Origin: Xanthomonas translucens pv. translucens DSM 18974
Lineage (GTDB): Bacteria; Pseudomonadota; Gammaproteobacteria; Xanthomonadales; Xanthomonadaceae
Assembly: GCF_000331775.1 (NCBI RefSeq)
Contig: NZ_CAPJ01000440.1
Span: 1 to 10,125 of the forward strand
DNA length: 10,125 nt
Direction of reading: 5' to 3'
Shown here: in pieces, positions 1 through 5,976 of the stretch
Layout of the letters: every line of letters starts with the position of its first letter
Position numbering within the stretch: position 1 is the first letter of the stretch
Notes under the pieces: model-generated
What the model saw: only the letters and a program-made list of their open reading frames with translations
What the model was told of the DNA's origin: nothing
Databases searched by the model: none
Position numbers and translations under genes: made by a program

Positions 1-324
1 GACGTCGGCGCCGCGCCGGTCGAACGGTTCGATCGCGATCGGCGGCGCCACGGCGATGGCGGTGTCGCCGCTGCGTGCAGGCAACGGTGTGCGTGGCGCA
101 GGCGGGAGTGGCGCCGCATCGGTGTCGCGTGGTGGCTTGCGCAGCAGCGTGGCCCGGCCTGCGGGCGTTGCCGCTCGTGCAGGCGCGGTCGTCGACGCAG
201 GAGTGCCTGCAGCCACCGCATTGCCTGCCGGCCGCGCGCCCGGTGCCGGTGCACGCGGCGCATCCACGCTTGGATCGCCGGCCTGTTTGCGCAGCGCGCG
301 CAGGCGCTCGAGGCTGATGCTCAT
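1..324 (-). CDS. Probable YprB/MrfB-like RNase H-fold nuclease, N-terminal part (runs off left edge)
   Basis: An open frame of 108 codons starts at an ATG (324) and continues past the left edge. The start reads MSISLERLRALRKQAG and is followed by a Pro/Ala-rich, probably disordered stretch to about residue 95. No catalytic motif lies inside the window. The identification as the exonuclease partner of the helicase is inference from position: in Bacillus subtilis a DUF1998 helicase (YprA/MrfA) is followed by the RNase H-like nuclease YprB/MrfB, and the order and strand match here. The start is set by the ATGA overlap with the preceding small ORF. No clear Shine-Dalgarno sequence is present, so expression may depend on translational coupling. 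An in-frame ATG at 393 would add 23 residues but seems less likely. The first 12 codons resemble the start of each tandem unit upstream. Confidence 0.55.
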   Translation of the reverse strand, partial: MSISLERLRALRKQAGDPSVDAPRAPAPGARPAGNAVAAGTPASTTAPARAATPAGRATLLRKPPRDTDAAPLPPAPRTPLPARSGDTAIAVAPPIAIEPFDRRGADV

Positions 325-440
325 GCGCGTGACGCCGGTACTGCTGCGGGGCCGACATGGACCGCGATCGATGCGTCCTCCGGCACTCCCCATTCCAGCA
401 AAAAACGCGATGCGCACCGACGTTCCAGGCTACCGCTCAT
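321..440 (-). CDS. Small ORF C, third chimeric repeat unit (39 aa), uncertain gene
   Basis: This 39-codon ORF starts MSGSLERRCASRFLLEWG and ends ASRA. Its ATG overlaps the stop of small ORF B (ATGA), and its own TGA overlaps the ATG of the downstream nuclease-like gene. Aligned without gaps to small ORF A it matches at about 71 of 120 bases by hand count, far above chance. The first residues resemble the downstream gene (MSISLERLRALR). The matches are spread evenly over the three codon positions (24, 25 and 22 of 40), so there is no sign that the peptide sequence is conserved, only that the frame stays open. It may be a translated coupling leader or simply a decaying repeat. No known domain is seen. 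Confidence 0.3.
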   Translation of the reverse strand: MSGSLERRCASRFLLEWGVPEDASIAVHVGPAAVPASRA

Positions 441-553
441 ACGCGCGGCCCCGGCAACGCGGTGGCATCGGTGGATCGGTTCGATGCGTTGTCGTGCACC
501 GCTCGTTCCGGCGGCAAGCGCAACCTGCACGGATGCCTGAAGCCGACGCTCAT
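437..553 (-). CDS. Small ORF B, second chimeric repeat unit (38 aa), uncertain gene
   Basis: This 38-codon ORF starts MSVGFRHPCRLRLPPERA and ends LPGPRV. It is joined by ATGA overlaps to small ORF A upstream and small ORF C downstream. Over its first 25 codons it matches ORF A at 49 of 75 bases and ORF C at 47 of 75 bases (hand counts), so it is a diverged copy of the same unit, one codon shorter. A GGAG lies a few bases before its ATG, a reasonable ribosome binding site. No signal peptide, membrane segment or known domain is visible. Whether a stable peptide is made cannot be told from the sequence. Confidence 0.3.
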   Translation of the reverse strand: MSVGFRHPCRLRLPPERAVHDNASNRSTDATALPGPRV

Positions 554-669
554 GCGCTCCGCTCCGTGGGCGTGTGGAGATCGATGTTGACGGCGCTCGA
601 CGCGCTGTCCAGCACCATGCCTTGCGGCAACAGGCACAATGCCCACGGACGCTCTGGGCCGATCCTCAT
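550..669 (-). CDS. Small ORF A, first chimeric repeat unit (39 aa), uncertain gene
   Basis: This 39-codon ORF begins MRIGPERPWALC and ends HTPTERSA. Its ATG overlaps the helicase stop (ATGA at 669-666) and is preceded by GGAG inside the last helicase codons. It is a clear mosaic. Codons 1-12 match the start of the downstream nuclease-like gene at 25 of 36 bases. Codons 13-40 match the last 28 aligned helicase codons at 55 of 84 bases, with one codon gap (hand counts). The final 17 bases before and including the stop differ from the helicase end at a single position. This suggests origin by tandem duplication of the helicase/partner junction. No domain is recognised, and the ORF may serve only to carry ribosomes onward. 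Confidence 0.35.
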   Translation of the reverse strand: MRIGPERPWALCLLPQGMVLDSASSAVNIDLHTPTERSA

Positions 670-3164
670 GCGCTCCACTCCGGCAGCGCATCGCATTCGC
701 TGTCGATCGCGGTCGTTTCTTCGTCCAGTGCCGCGCCACCGTCCAGCAACAGGCGCAGCACCTGCAGCGCCAGTGCCTTCGGCGTGGTCGCACTGTCCTC
801 CTGCGCGGCCAGCACCGGGCCGACGCAAGCCGGGCAGCCGGCCACGCAGTCGCAGCGCTGCACCAGTTCGCGCGCGCGCTGCACCAGCTCGGCCTGGCGC
901 TGCCACAGCGGTTCGCTCAGGCCCACGCCGCCGGGGAAGTTGTCGTACAGGTACACGGTGGGCACGAACTGCTGCAGCTCCACGCCGACCGGCTCGCCGT
1001 TGTCGCCGCCGCGCAGCTGGCCGCGGCCCTTGGCGTCGGCCATCGCGAACCAGGCGCCATCGCCGTCGCCCACCGCCTTCTGCAGGTCGCGCGCGTCGGC
1101 CATCACCGCCACGGTGGCCACCACGTGCAGCGCGTAGGCCGCGCCGAGGAAGCCGTCCAGCGCGTCCTGCTTGGCGGCGAATGCCTTCAGCAGCGTGGCC
1201 TGCGGCAGTTGCCACCACACCGCGGTGGTGTGCAGTTCCTGGTCGGGCAGGGTGACCGGGCCGTAGCCGATGTTCTCGTGGGTGTAGTAGCGGATCTTCT
1301 TGTAGCCGGCCACGCGCCGCACCACGTGCACCTCGCCGTGGTGGCTGTCGCCGCGCCCGGCCGCGCCGCCGTCGAAGCGGTCCAGCACCTTGAGCTTGGT
1401 GAAGTCGATGCTGTCGGTGTAGTAGTCCACGTGGGTACGGGTGACGTAGGCCTTGCGCCCTTCCCAGTCCAGTTTCTCGACCTGGTACGGGGTGCTCTGC
1501 ACCATGTGGATCGCGCCCTCGTACAGGGTGAGCGCGGCGGCGGAATAGTCCACCTCGGCGATGATCTGCTGCTTGCCGTCGGTCTTGTCCACCACCACGA
1601 AATTGCCGTCGGCCACCGAGCGCAGGCTCACCGCGTTGGCCGGGTAGCTGTCGGCGATCCACTCCCAACGGTCGCCTTCCTGGTGCACCACCTCGCTCTC
1701 GGCCAGCGCTTCCAGGAACACCGCCGGATCCACCGGGCCGAACGCCTCGCCGGCGACGAAGGTCAGCTCGAACGCGGCGCAGCGGATGTGGTCGAACAGG
1801 ATCAGCGGCTGGTCCGGGGCGATGCGGGCGTGTTCGGGCGAGGCGTCGGCGAAGAAGTCCGGATGCCGCACCACGTACTGGTCCAGCGGCTGCGAGCTGG
1901 CCACCAGCACGCCCAGCGACGGCTGCTGGCGGCGCCCGGCGCGGCCGAAGCGCTGCCAGGTCGCGGCCACGCTGCCGGGGTAGCCGTTGAGCACCACCAC
2001 GTCCAGGGAGCCGATGTCCACGCCCAGCTCCAGCGCCGAGGTAGAGACGATGCCGTCGATGCTGCCGGCGCGCATCGCGCGCTCGGCCTCGCGGCGTTCG
2101 GTGGGCAGGTAGCCGCCGCGGTAGGCGCGGATGCGCGGCGGCTTGCGCGGGTCGTGGTCGAAGATGTCCTTCAGGTACTTGGTCAGCACCTCCACCATCA
2201 GCCGGGTCTGCGCGAACACCAGGGTCTTCAGCCCGCTCTTGATCGCGATCCGCGCGATGCGGTTGCTCTGCGAGCGCGCCGACGCGCGCAGCCCCAGGTC
2301 GGCGTTGACCACCGGCGGGTTCCACAGCAGCACGTGCTTGTCGCCCGACGGCGCGCCGGATTCGGTGATCGCATGCACGCGCTGCTCGATCAGCGCCTCG
2401 GCGTGCGCGCGCGGATTGCCGATGGTGGCCGAGCACAGGATGAACTGCGGGTTCACCCCGTAGAACGCGCAGATGCGCTTGAGCCGGCGCAGCACGTTGG
2501 TGACGTGGCTGCCGAACACGCCGCGGTAGGTATGGATCTCGTCGATCACCACGTAGCGCAGGTTCTCGAAGAACTGCGCCCACTTGGTGTGGTGCGGCAG
2601 GATCGCCTGGTGCAGCATGTCCGGGTTGCTGACCACGATGTCGCCGTGCAGGCGGATCGCCTGGCGCGCATCGCCCGGGGTGTCGCCGTCGAAGGTGAAG
2701 GCCTTCACCCCCAGCTCGCCGGCGCGGTTGAGTTCCAGCAGTTCGGCCACCTGGTCCTGCGCCAGCGCCTTGGTCGGGAACAGGTACAGCGCCTTGGCCT
2801 GTGCGGTCATCGCCGCGGCCACCACCGGCAGCGTGTAGCACAGCGACTTGCCCGAGGCGGTCGGGGTGACGATGGCCACGTGCTCGCCGCGCTGCGCCGC
2901 GTCCCAGGCCTCGGCCTGATGGCTGTACAGCTGCTCGATGCCGCGCGCCTTCAGCGCCGCGACCAGCGCCGCCGGCACGTCGTCCGGAATCGGCGCATAG
3001 CGGCCCGCGCGGCCGGGCAGCATGAAGCTGCCGGTGATGCGGTCGTGGTAGCGCCGCTCCAGCCGCTCGGTCAGCAGCGCGCCGTCGCGCGAGGGCTCGC
3101 CGCCGGTGGTGGACAGGGCGCGCTCGGCGTCCTCGGTGCGGCGGGCTAGGGCGTGGGCGGGCAT
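666..3164 (-). CDS. mrfA: DEAD/DEAH-box DNA helicase with C-terminal DUF1998 domain (MrfA/YprA type)
   Basis: An 832-residue superfamily 2 helicase. Visible motifs are YSHQAEAW (about 80-87), Walker A TPTASGKS (100-107), FPTKALAQDQ (129-138), SNPDMLH (179-185), the DEAH-type box IDEIHTYRG (207-215), CSAT (244-247), motif V STSALELGVDIG (about 374-385) and motif VI QRFGRAGRR (about 404-412). The C-terminal part carries CDCVAGCPAC with cysteines at about 771, 773, 777 and 780, the zinc-binding cluster expected of DUF1998 helicases. In B. subtilis MrfA acts with MrfB in repair of mitomycin C damage; that role is transferred here by family and neighbourhood. ATG 3164 is chosen over the in-frame TTG at 3179 because it is an ATG with a GAGAG upstream. 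Its stop overlaps small ORF A. The last 30 codons are the source of the tandem array. Confidence 0.93.
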   Translation of the reverse strand: MPAHALARRTEDAERALSTTGGEPSRDGALLTERLERRYHDRITGSFMLPGRAGRYAPIPDDVPAALVAALKARGIEQLYSHQAEAWDAAQRGEHVAIVTPTASGKSLCYTLPVVAAAMTAQAKALYLFPTKALAQDQVAELLELNRAGELGVKAFTFDGDTPGDARQAIRLHGDIVVSNPDMLHQAILPHHTKWAQFFENLRYVVIDEIHTYRGVFGSHVTNVLRRLKRICAFYGVNPQFILCSATIGNPRAHAEALIEQRVHAITESGAPSGDKHVLLWNPPVVNADLGLRASARSQSNRIARIAIKSGLKTLVFAQTRLMVEVLTKYLKDIFDHDPRKPPRIRAYRGGYLPTERREAERAMRAGSIDGIVSTSALELGVDIGSLDVVVLNGYPGSVAATWQRFGRAGRRQQPSLGVLVASSQPLDQYVVRHPDFFADASPEHARIAPDQPLILFDHIRCAAFELTFVAGEAFGPVDPAVFLEALAESEVVHQEGDRWEWIADSYPANAVSLRSVADGNFVVVDKTDGKQQIIAEVDYSAAALTLYEGAIHMVQSTPYQVEKLDWEGRKAYVTRTHVDYYTDSIDFTKLKVLDRFDGGAAGRGDSHHGEVHVVRRVAGYKKIRYYTHENIGYGPVTLPDQELHTTAVWWQLPQATLLKAFAAKQDALDGFLGAAYALHVVATVAVMADARDLQKAVGDGDGAWFAMADAKGRGQLRGGDNGEPVGVELQQFVPTVYLYDNFPGGVGLSEPLWQRQAELVQRARELVQRCDCVAGCPACVGPVLAAQEDSATTPKALALQVLRLLLDGGAALDEETTAIDSECDALPEWSA

Positions 3165-3203
3165 CGGGACTGCTCTCAAAGCGGGACAGGGAAGCGGAAC
3201 GGC

Positions 3204-3220
3204 GTCTCAGGGTATGAGAC
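3204..3220. promoter_or_regulatory. Perfect inverted repeat GTCTCA-N5-TGAGAC, candidate operator
   Basis: Two 6-base arms separated by GGGTA lie in the 180-bp divergent region, 40 bp upstream of the helicase ATG and about 125 bp upstream of the antitoxin-like gene. The spacing (arm centres 11 bp apart, one helical turn) suits a dimeric helix-turn-helix repressor. The neighbouring HigA-like protein is an obvious candidate ligand, but this is inference. No promoter boxes could be assigned with confidence. Confidence 0.35.
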
Positions 3221-3344
3221 ACGACACGGCGGATGCGGATGCACCGACTGACCGCGTTCAGAAGACGCACGAACCGGCAGCATGCGCGCAAGCCATCGCA
3301 CTGGGCATAGCATGCGCCGGAGCGCACCGATCGAGCGAACCGCC

Positions 3345-3569
3345 ATGAAGACACTGCCCAACCTCCATCCCGGCGACGTCCTGCTGGAGGAATTCCTGAT
3401 GCCGCTGGGCATCAGCCAGAACGCACTGGCGCGCGCCGCCGGCGTGCCGCCGCGCCGCATCAACGAGATCGTGCCGGGCAAGCGCAGTGTCAGCGCCGAC
3501 AGCGCGATCCGGCTGGCTGCCGCGCTCGGTACCAGCGAGCGCTTCTGGCTCGGTCTGCAGGCCGACTGA
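3345..3569 (+). CDS. HigA-family XRE antitoxin, C-terminally truncated and without a HigB neighbour
   Basis: This 74-residue protein is almost entirely the helix-turn-helix region of the HigA family: HPGDVLLEEFLMPLGISQ (8-25), then ALARAAGVPPRRINEIVPGK (27-46), then the ADSAIRLAAALGTSERFWLG stretch (51-70). Family members usually continue after LQAD with YDLE..RR and are about 95-100 residues long. Here the frame stops right after LQAD. The missing residues YDLEQPRR are encoded just downstream in another frame, because GACT is doubled (GACTGACT at 3564-3571). The DNA-binding part is intact, so the protein could still bind DNA, but the tail often used in dimer or toxin contacts is lost. No higB-like ORF lies upstream. 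An ATG at 3312 and a longer frame from 3282 exist, but similarity to the family begins at 3345. Confidence 0.8.
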   Translation: MKTLPNLHPGDVLLEEFLMPLGISQNALARAAGVPPRRINEIVPGKRSVSADSAIRLAAALGTSERFWLGLQAD

Positions 3570-3620
3570 CTATGACCTGGAACAGCCACGGCGCGCGCAG
3601 ACCGACAACGCTGACCTGAT
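3570..3620 (+). pseudogene. Detached C-terminal remnant of the HigA-like antitoxin
   Basis: Directly after the antitoxin stop, a different frame reads YDLEQPRRAQTDNADLI. The YDLE..RR part is the expected continuation of the HigA family after LQAD. Removing one GACT copy would rejoin it to the antitoxin frame. The original stop cannot be identified, since the rejoined frame stays open into the next gene. It is therefore described as a remnant. Confidence 0.5.
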
Positions 3621-3694
3621 CGTCGCGGCAAGCGCGTATCCTGTGCTCCCCCCTAGCGCAGCGGCGCCGTCCCCCGACGCGCCGCAGACTCGCC

Positions 3695-4357
3695 TTGTCC
3701 CTGCCTGCCCCTGCTATCGCCGCTCACTACAAGACCGCCGGCGCCCGCCGCGCCGACCTGATCGTGCATGCCGCCGGCCTGCTGCTGTCCATCGTCGGCG
3801 GCGCCATGCTGATCTGGCGCCCCCACGCCAACCACACGCTGCTCCTGGCCACCTGCGTCTATGCGCTGGGGATGCTGGTGATGTTCGCCTGCTCGGCGGC
3901 TTACAACTTCGCCCCGCCACAGCGCCAGCCGATCCTGCGCAAGCTCGACCACGCCGGCATCTTCGTGATGATCGCCGGCTCCTACACGCCGCTGTTCGTG
4001 CTGGCGCTGTCCGGCGCCTGGGTCTGGTCGATTACCCTGGCGGTGTGGGGCGTGGCGCTGTTCGGCGTGTTCGCCAAACTGTTCCTGCCGGGTATCAGCA
4101 AGGGCTTCTGGGTGGCGATCTACCTGCTGCTGGGCTGGGCCGGTATCGTCGCGATCAAGCCGCTCATGGCCAGCCTGGACAGCGCCGTGCTGTGGTGCAT
4201 CGCCGCCGGCGGCATGTTCTACACCGTTGGCGTGGGCTTCTACGTGCGCAAGTCGATGGTCTACAACCGTGCCATCTGGCACGCACACGTGGTGGGCGGC
4301 GCACTGTCGCACTGGTGCGCCATCTGGTTGAGCCTGCAGCCGTTGCAGGCGGCCTGA
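3695..4357 (+). CDS. trhA: Hemolysin III / PAQR-family integral membrane protein (TrhA-like)
   Basis: A 220-residue protein with seven hydrophobic segments, the normal size and topology for bacterial hemolysin III/PAQR proteins of the inner membrane. Conserved features are an early His (H25, ADLIVHAAG), Ser67 in ACSAAYN, the DHAGIF motif (D85, H86) followed by AGSYTP (94-99), and the last-helix pattern WHAHVVGGALSH, with H196 and H206 at the expected 10-residue spacing for the metal site. The family is linked to membrane-lipid homeostasis in bacteria; the hemolysin name is historical. The start is uncertain: the family-like N terminus requires the TTG at 3695, and no ATG is available before residue 38. 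No clear ribosome binding site is seen. It follows the truncated antitoxin by 125 bp and is probably expressed on its own. Confidence 0.88.
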   Translation: MSLPAPAIAAHYKTAGARRADLIVHAAGLLLSIVGGAMLIWRPHANHTLLLATCVYALGMLVMFACSAAYNFAPPQRQPILRKLDHAGIFVMIAGSYTPLFVLALSGAWVWSITLAVWGVALFGVFAKLFLPGISKGFWVAIYLLLGWAGIVAIKPLMASLDSAVLWCIAAGGMFYTVGVGFYVRKSMVYNRAIWHAHVVGGALSHWCAIWLSLQPLQAA

Positions 4358-4445
4358 GCGTCCACGGCGCGGCGCTGGTGACGTTCAGCCGGCAACCGTA
4401 AGCTCGGCATCTGCAATGGGTATGCCTGGGAAAGGACCGATCTCG

Positions 4446-4916
4446 ATGAGCAATGCCGTGCGTTCCGTCGTTGCCGCCGCGCTGCTTGGCGTGGTCGGGC
4501 AGGCGCATGCCCAGCAGGCCGCCCTCGATCCCGCACCCGTAGCCGCGCCCGCCGCGGCCAGCCCGCCGCCGCAGGACATCCAGACCCTCGACGAAGTGCG
4601 CGCGCTGCCGCCGGACCAGGAGCAGCCGCTGGACCTGTACCACTTCAAGAATCCGGTCAGCGCCCAACCCAGCCGCTTCGACAAGGACTGGCGGCCACCG
4701 CCCTCGGTGGAGCAGGTCAGCCAGGGCGGAGGCTACCTCGCGCTCGGCGTCTATTACGTTGCCTGCAAGGTCGCCAAGGGCCTGCACACCCTCACCGGCG
4801 CGCCGGACCAGGTCCAGCCGGCCATCGCCCGCCCTGCGCCGCTGAGCGACGCGCAGAGCCGTCGTGCGGCGGCGTTCTGCGATGCGCAGAACGCGGAGTG
4901 CGCGGGCAAGCCGTGA
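4446..4916 (+). CDS. Small secreted protein of unknown function
   Basis: A 156-residue protein with a clear signal peptide: a short positive N terminus (MSNAVR), a hydrophobic core and a likely cut after AHA (residue 22). A Pro/Ala-rich linker follows (about 23-43), then a more conserved-looking region with LDLYHFKNPVS (62-72), FDKDWRPPPSVEQVSQGGGY (78-97) and YYVACKVAKGLHTLTGAPDQ (103-122), and a C-terminal part with two cysteines (C145, C152). The ATG at 4446 is preferred over the in-frame ATG at 4416 because AAAGGA lies 9-10 bases upstream and the signal peptide then begins correctly. No domain is recognised. The amphipathic central part and the export signal point to a periplasmic or outer-membrane-associated protein, probably restricted to this bacterial family. 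Confidence 0.75.
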   Translation: MSNAVRSVVAAALLGVVGQAHAQQAALDPAPVAAPAAASPPPQDIQTLDEVRALPPDQEQPLDLYHFKNPVSAQPSRFDKDWRPPPSVEQVSQGGGYLALGVYYVACKVAKGLHTLTGAPDQVQPAIARPAPLSDAQSRRAAAFCDAQNAECAGKP

Positions 4917-5015
4917 GCGTGTCCTGGCGGGTGCTGCGGTCGGGTTGAGTGGCTCGCCGGCCGCGCCCCCCATCCCGTGGCCGATCGTGCCGCTGCATTC
5001 GGGATTCGGTCCGTG

Positions 5016-5026
5016 CCCCCCCCCCC
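5016..5026. repeat. Homopolymer tract of 11 cytosines
   Basis: Eleven consecutive C lie in the 187-bp gap between two convergent genes. Such tracts are prone to slippage and to sequencing error. It is outside any gene supported here, so no phase variation is implied. Confidence 0.8.
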
Positions 5027-5103
5027 GCGTTGCGCTGACCCGGCATCACGCCTTCACCGCCCCGTTGCGCGGCGTGCGCACAGAGCGGGCAGGCACCTGC
5101 TGC

Positions 5104-5523
5104 TTACAGCGCGCAGCGCAAACGGCGGCCGCGGGTGACGAAGGTGTCGGTGCGCGCGTCGTAGCTGCGGTAGCGCTGCTGGCAGGTGTGCACGTGGCGA
5201 TACCAATCGTCGTGCCGCGACCGGTGCGCGGGGGGATTGCCCGGGCGCGGACCCGACTTGGGATCCCAGCGTCCATAGCGCCTGTCGTCCGGGCGATCGT
5301 CCCTGCGGCGGTCGTGGCGGTGGTCGCCGGGCCGATCGTCATGGCGGTTGGCCCGGCGGTTGTCGGCGCGGCGATCGTGGCCGAGTTGGCCCGGCCGCGG
5401 CGGGTCGTCGTGGCGGCGGCCATCGTCGTGGCGGTCCTGCGGCGGGACCTGGTCGGCGCCTGCAACGGCGGGAAGGCCGGCGGCCAGGGCGCAAGCGAGC
5501 ACAACTCCAAGCATCTTGTTCAT
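5104..5523 (-). CDS. BA14K-like secreted protein with an Arg/Asp/His-rich central segment
   Basis: A 139-residue protein. Residues 1-23 are a signal peptide (MNKMLGVVLACALAAGLPAV, likely cut after AGA). Residues 24-90 are a low-complexity segment of HDD, DRR, RPDD and similar repeats, with almost no hydrophobic residues. The C-terminal end has the pattern expected of the BA14K family: Cys114 in HTCQQRYRSYD, then TDTFVTRGRRLRC ending at Cys137, a likely disulphide pair. The family takes its name from a Brucella immunoreactive protein, and its function is not settled. ATG 5523 is chosen because TGGAAAA sits just upstream. In-frame alternatives are ATG 5535 and GTG 5550. The charged segment could bind metal or anionic polymers; that is only inference. 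Confidence 0.8.
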   Translation of the reverse strand: MNKMLGVVLACALAAGLPAVAGADQVPPQDRHDDGRRHDDPPRPGQLGHDRRADNRRANRHDDRPGDHRHDRRRDDRPDDRRYGRWDPKSGPRPGNPPAHRSRHDDWYRHVHTCQQRYRSYDARTDTFVTRGRRLRCAL

Positions 5524-5640
5524 TCGATTTTCCATGGGCGGGTAACGCACTGCGTGCGATCCGGTGCCGACGCTACGCGCACCGGTACGCTCACGCCGTG
5601 ATGCCGGCCCCCGCCTGGCGCACGACGCGGCCGCGGCGGG

Positions 5641-5964
5641 TCATCGCTGCCGCCACGCCTGCTCGGCTTTCAGTCCCGACGGCAACGGCGCTTCCCGGCG
5701 CTCGCATGCGCTGAAGCCGGCGGCCGTACCGCTGCCGAACCCCTGCGGCGCCGGCAACGCGTGCCGCAGCGGCCTGTCCACCAGTGCCGGCGGCGGGCAC
5801 GTCGGGCCATCGTGCCAGTCGCCCAGAGCGATGGCGTATGCGTGGATGGGCTCCCCGCTGCGGATGGCTGCAATCGCGCGCAGACACAACCCTCTATCGA
5901 CGCCGGGTAATGGCGACGCGCTGAGCGGTGCCGCCGCACGCGCAGACGCGGCGAATGCGCACAT
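5641..5964 (-). CDS. Hypothetical 107-residue protein downstream of the LprI-like gene
   Basis: This ORF starts 12 bp after the stop of the LprI-like gene on the same strand, which suggests an operon. It begins MCAFAASARAAAPLSASPLP; an in-frame stop lies just upstream, so no much longer N terminus is possible. GGTAAG before the ATG is a weak ribosome binding site. Its middle reads AYAIALGDWHDGPTCPPPAL and its end contains GFGSGTAAGFSACERREAPL, which look more like real protein than frame shadow, with no excess of Arg or Pro typical of false frames. Several cysteines are present. The Ala-rich N terminus is a poor signal peptide. No family is recognised. The overlapping ORFs in the other frames here are Arg-rich and less convincing. 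Confidence 0.5.
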   Translation of the reverse strand: MCAFAASARAAAPLSASPLPGVDRGLCLRAIAAIRSGEPIHAYAIALGDWHDGPTCPPPALVDRPLRHALPAPQGFGSGTAAGFSACERREAPLPSGLKAEQAWRQR

Positions 5965-5976
5965 GCGCTTACCAGG

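Larger units (their letters stand above)
289..758 (-). repeat. Tandem array built from the helicase 3' end and the partner 5' start
   Basis: The ATG-to-ATG spacing along the minus strand is 116, 113 and 116 bases (669, 553, 440, 324). The three units are about 59-65% identical to each other in the stretches compared. The parental pieces flank the array: the helicase tail (666-758) and the first 12 codons of the downstream gene (289-324). Both parents carry an in-frame CTGCGC at the place where the units change from one parent to the other. A duplication between these two sites would give a 119-base unit, and ORF A differs from that by exactly one missing codon. The copies are strongly diverged, so the event is old. 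Confidence 0.7.

Noticed and set aside
56..1255. 399-codon open frame on the plus strand
   Set aside because: Arg/Pro/Ala-rich sequence crossing from the opposite strand of the nuclease-like gene into the helicase 3' end, with no domain.
639..3149. 836-codon open frame on the plus strand opposite the helicase
   Set aside because: It is antisense to a helicase with all expected motifs. The translation is rich in Ala, Val, His, Gln and Arg without any domain, as is common for shadow frames in high-GC DNA.
550..3354. 934-codon open frame on the minus strand overlapping the helicase in another frame
   Set aside because: Most of it is an Arg/Pro/Gly-rich shadow of the helicase. Only its last 39 codons correspond to small ORF A.
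3487..4401. 304-codon plus-strand frame joining the antitoxin tail to the hemolysin III region
   Set aside because: It overlaps the PAQR gene in a different frame. Only the first few codons after 3570 make sense, as the detached antitoxin tail.
5066..5080. Short inverted repeat TGCGC-N5-GCGCA as a possible terminator between convergent genes
   Set aside because: Short arms and no following T-run on either strand; easily expected by chance in such GC-rich sequence.
4864..5601. 245-codon plus-strand frame opposite the BA14K-like gene
   Set aside because: A Val/Ala/Arg-rich mirror of the Asp/Arg/His repeats of the minus-strand gene, which has a signal peptide and a cysteine motif.
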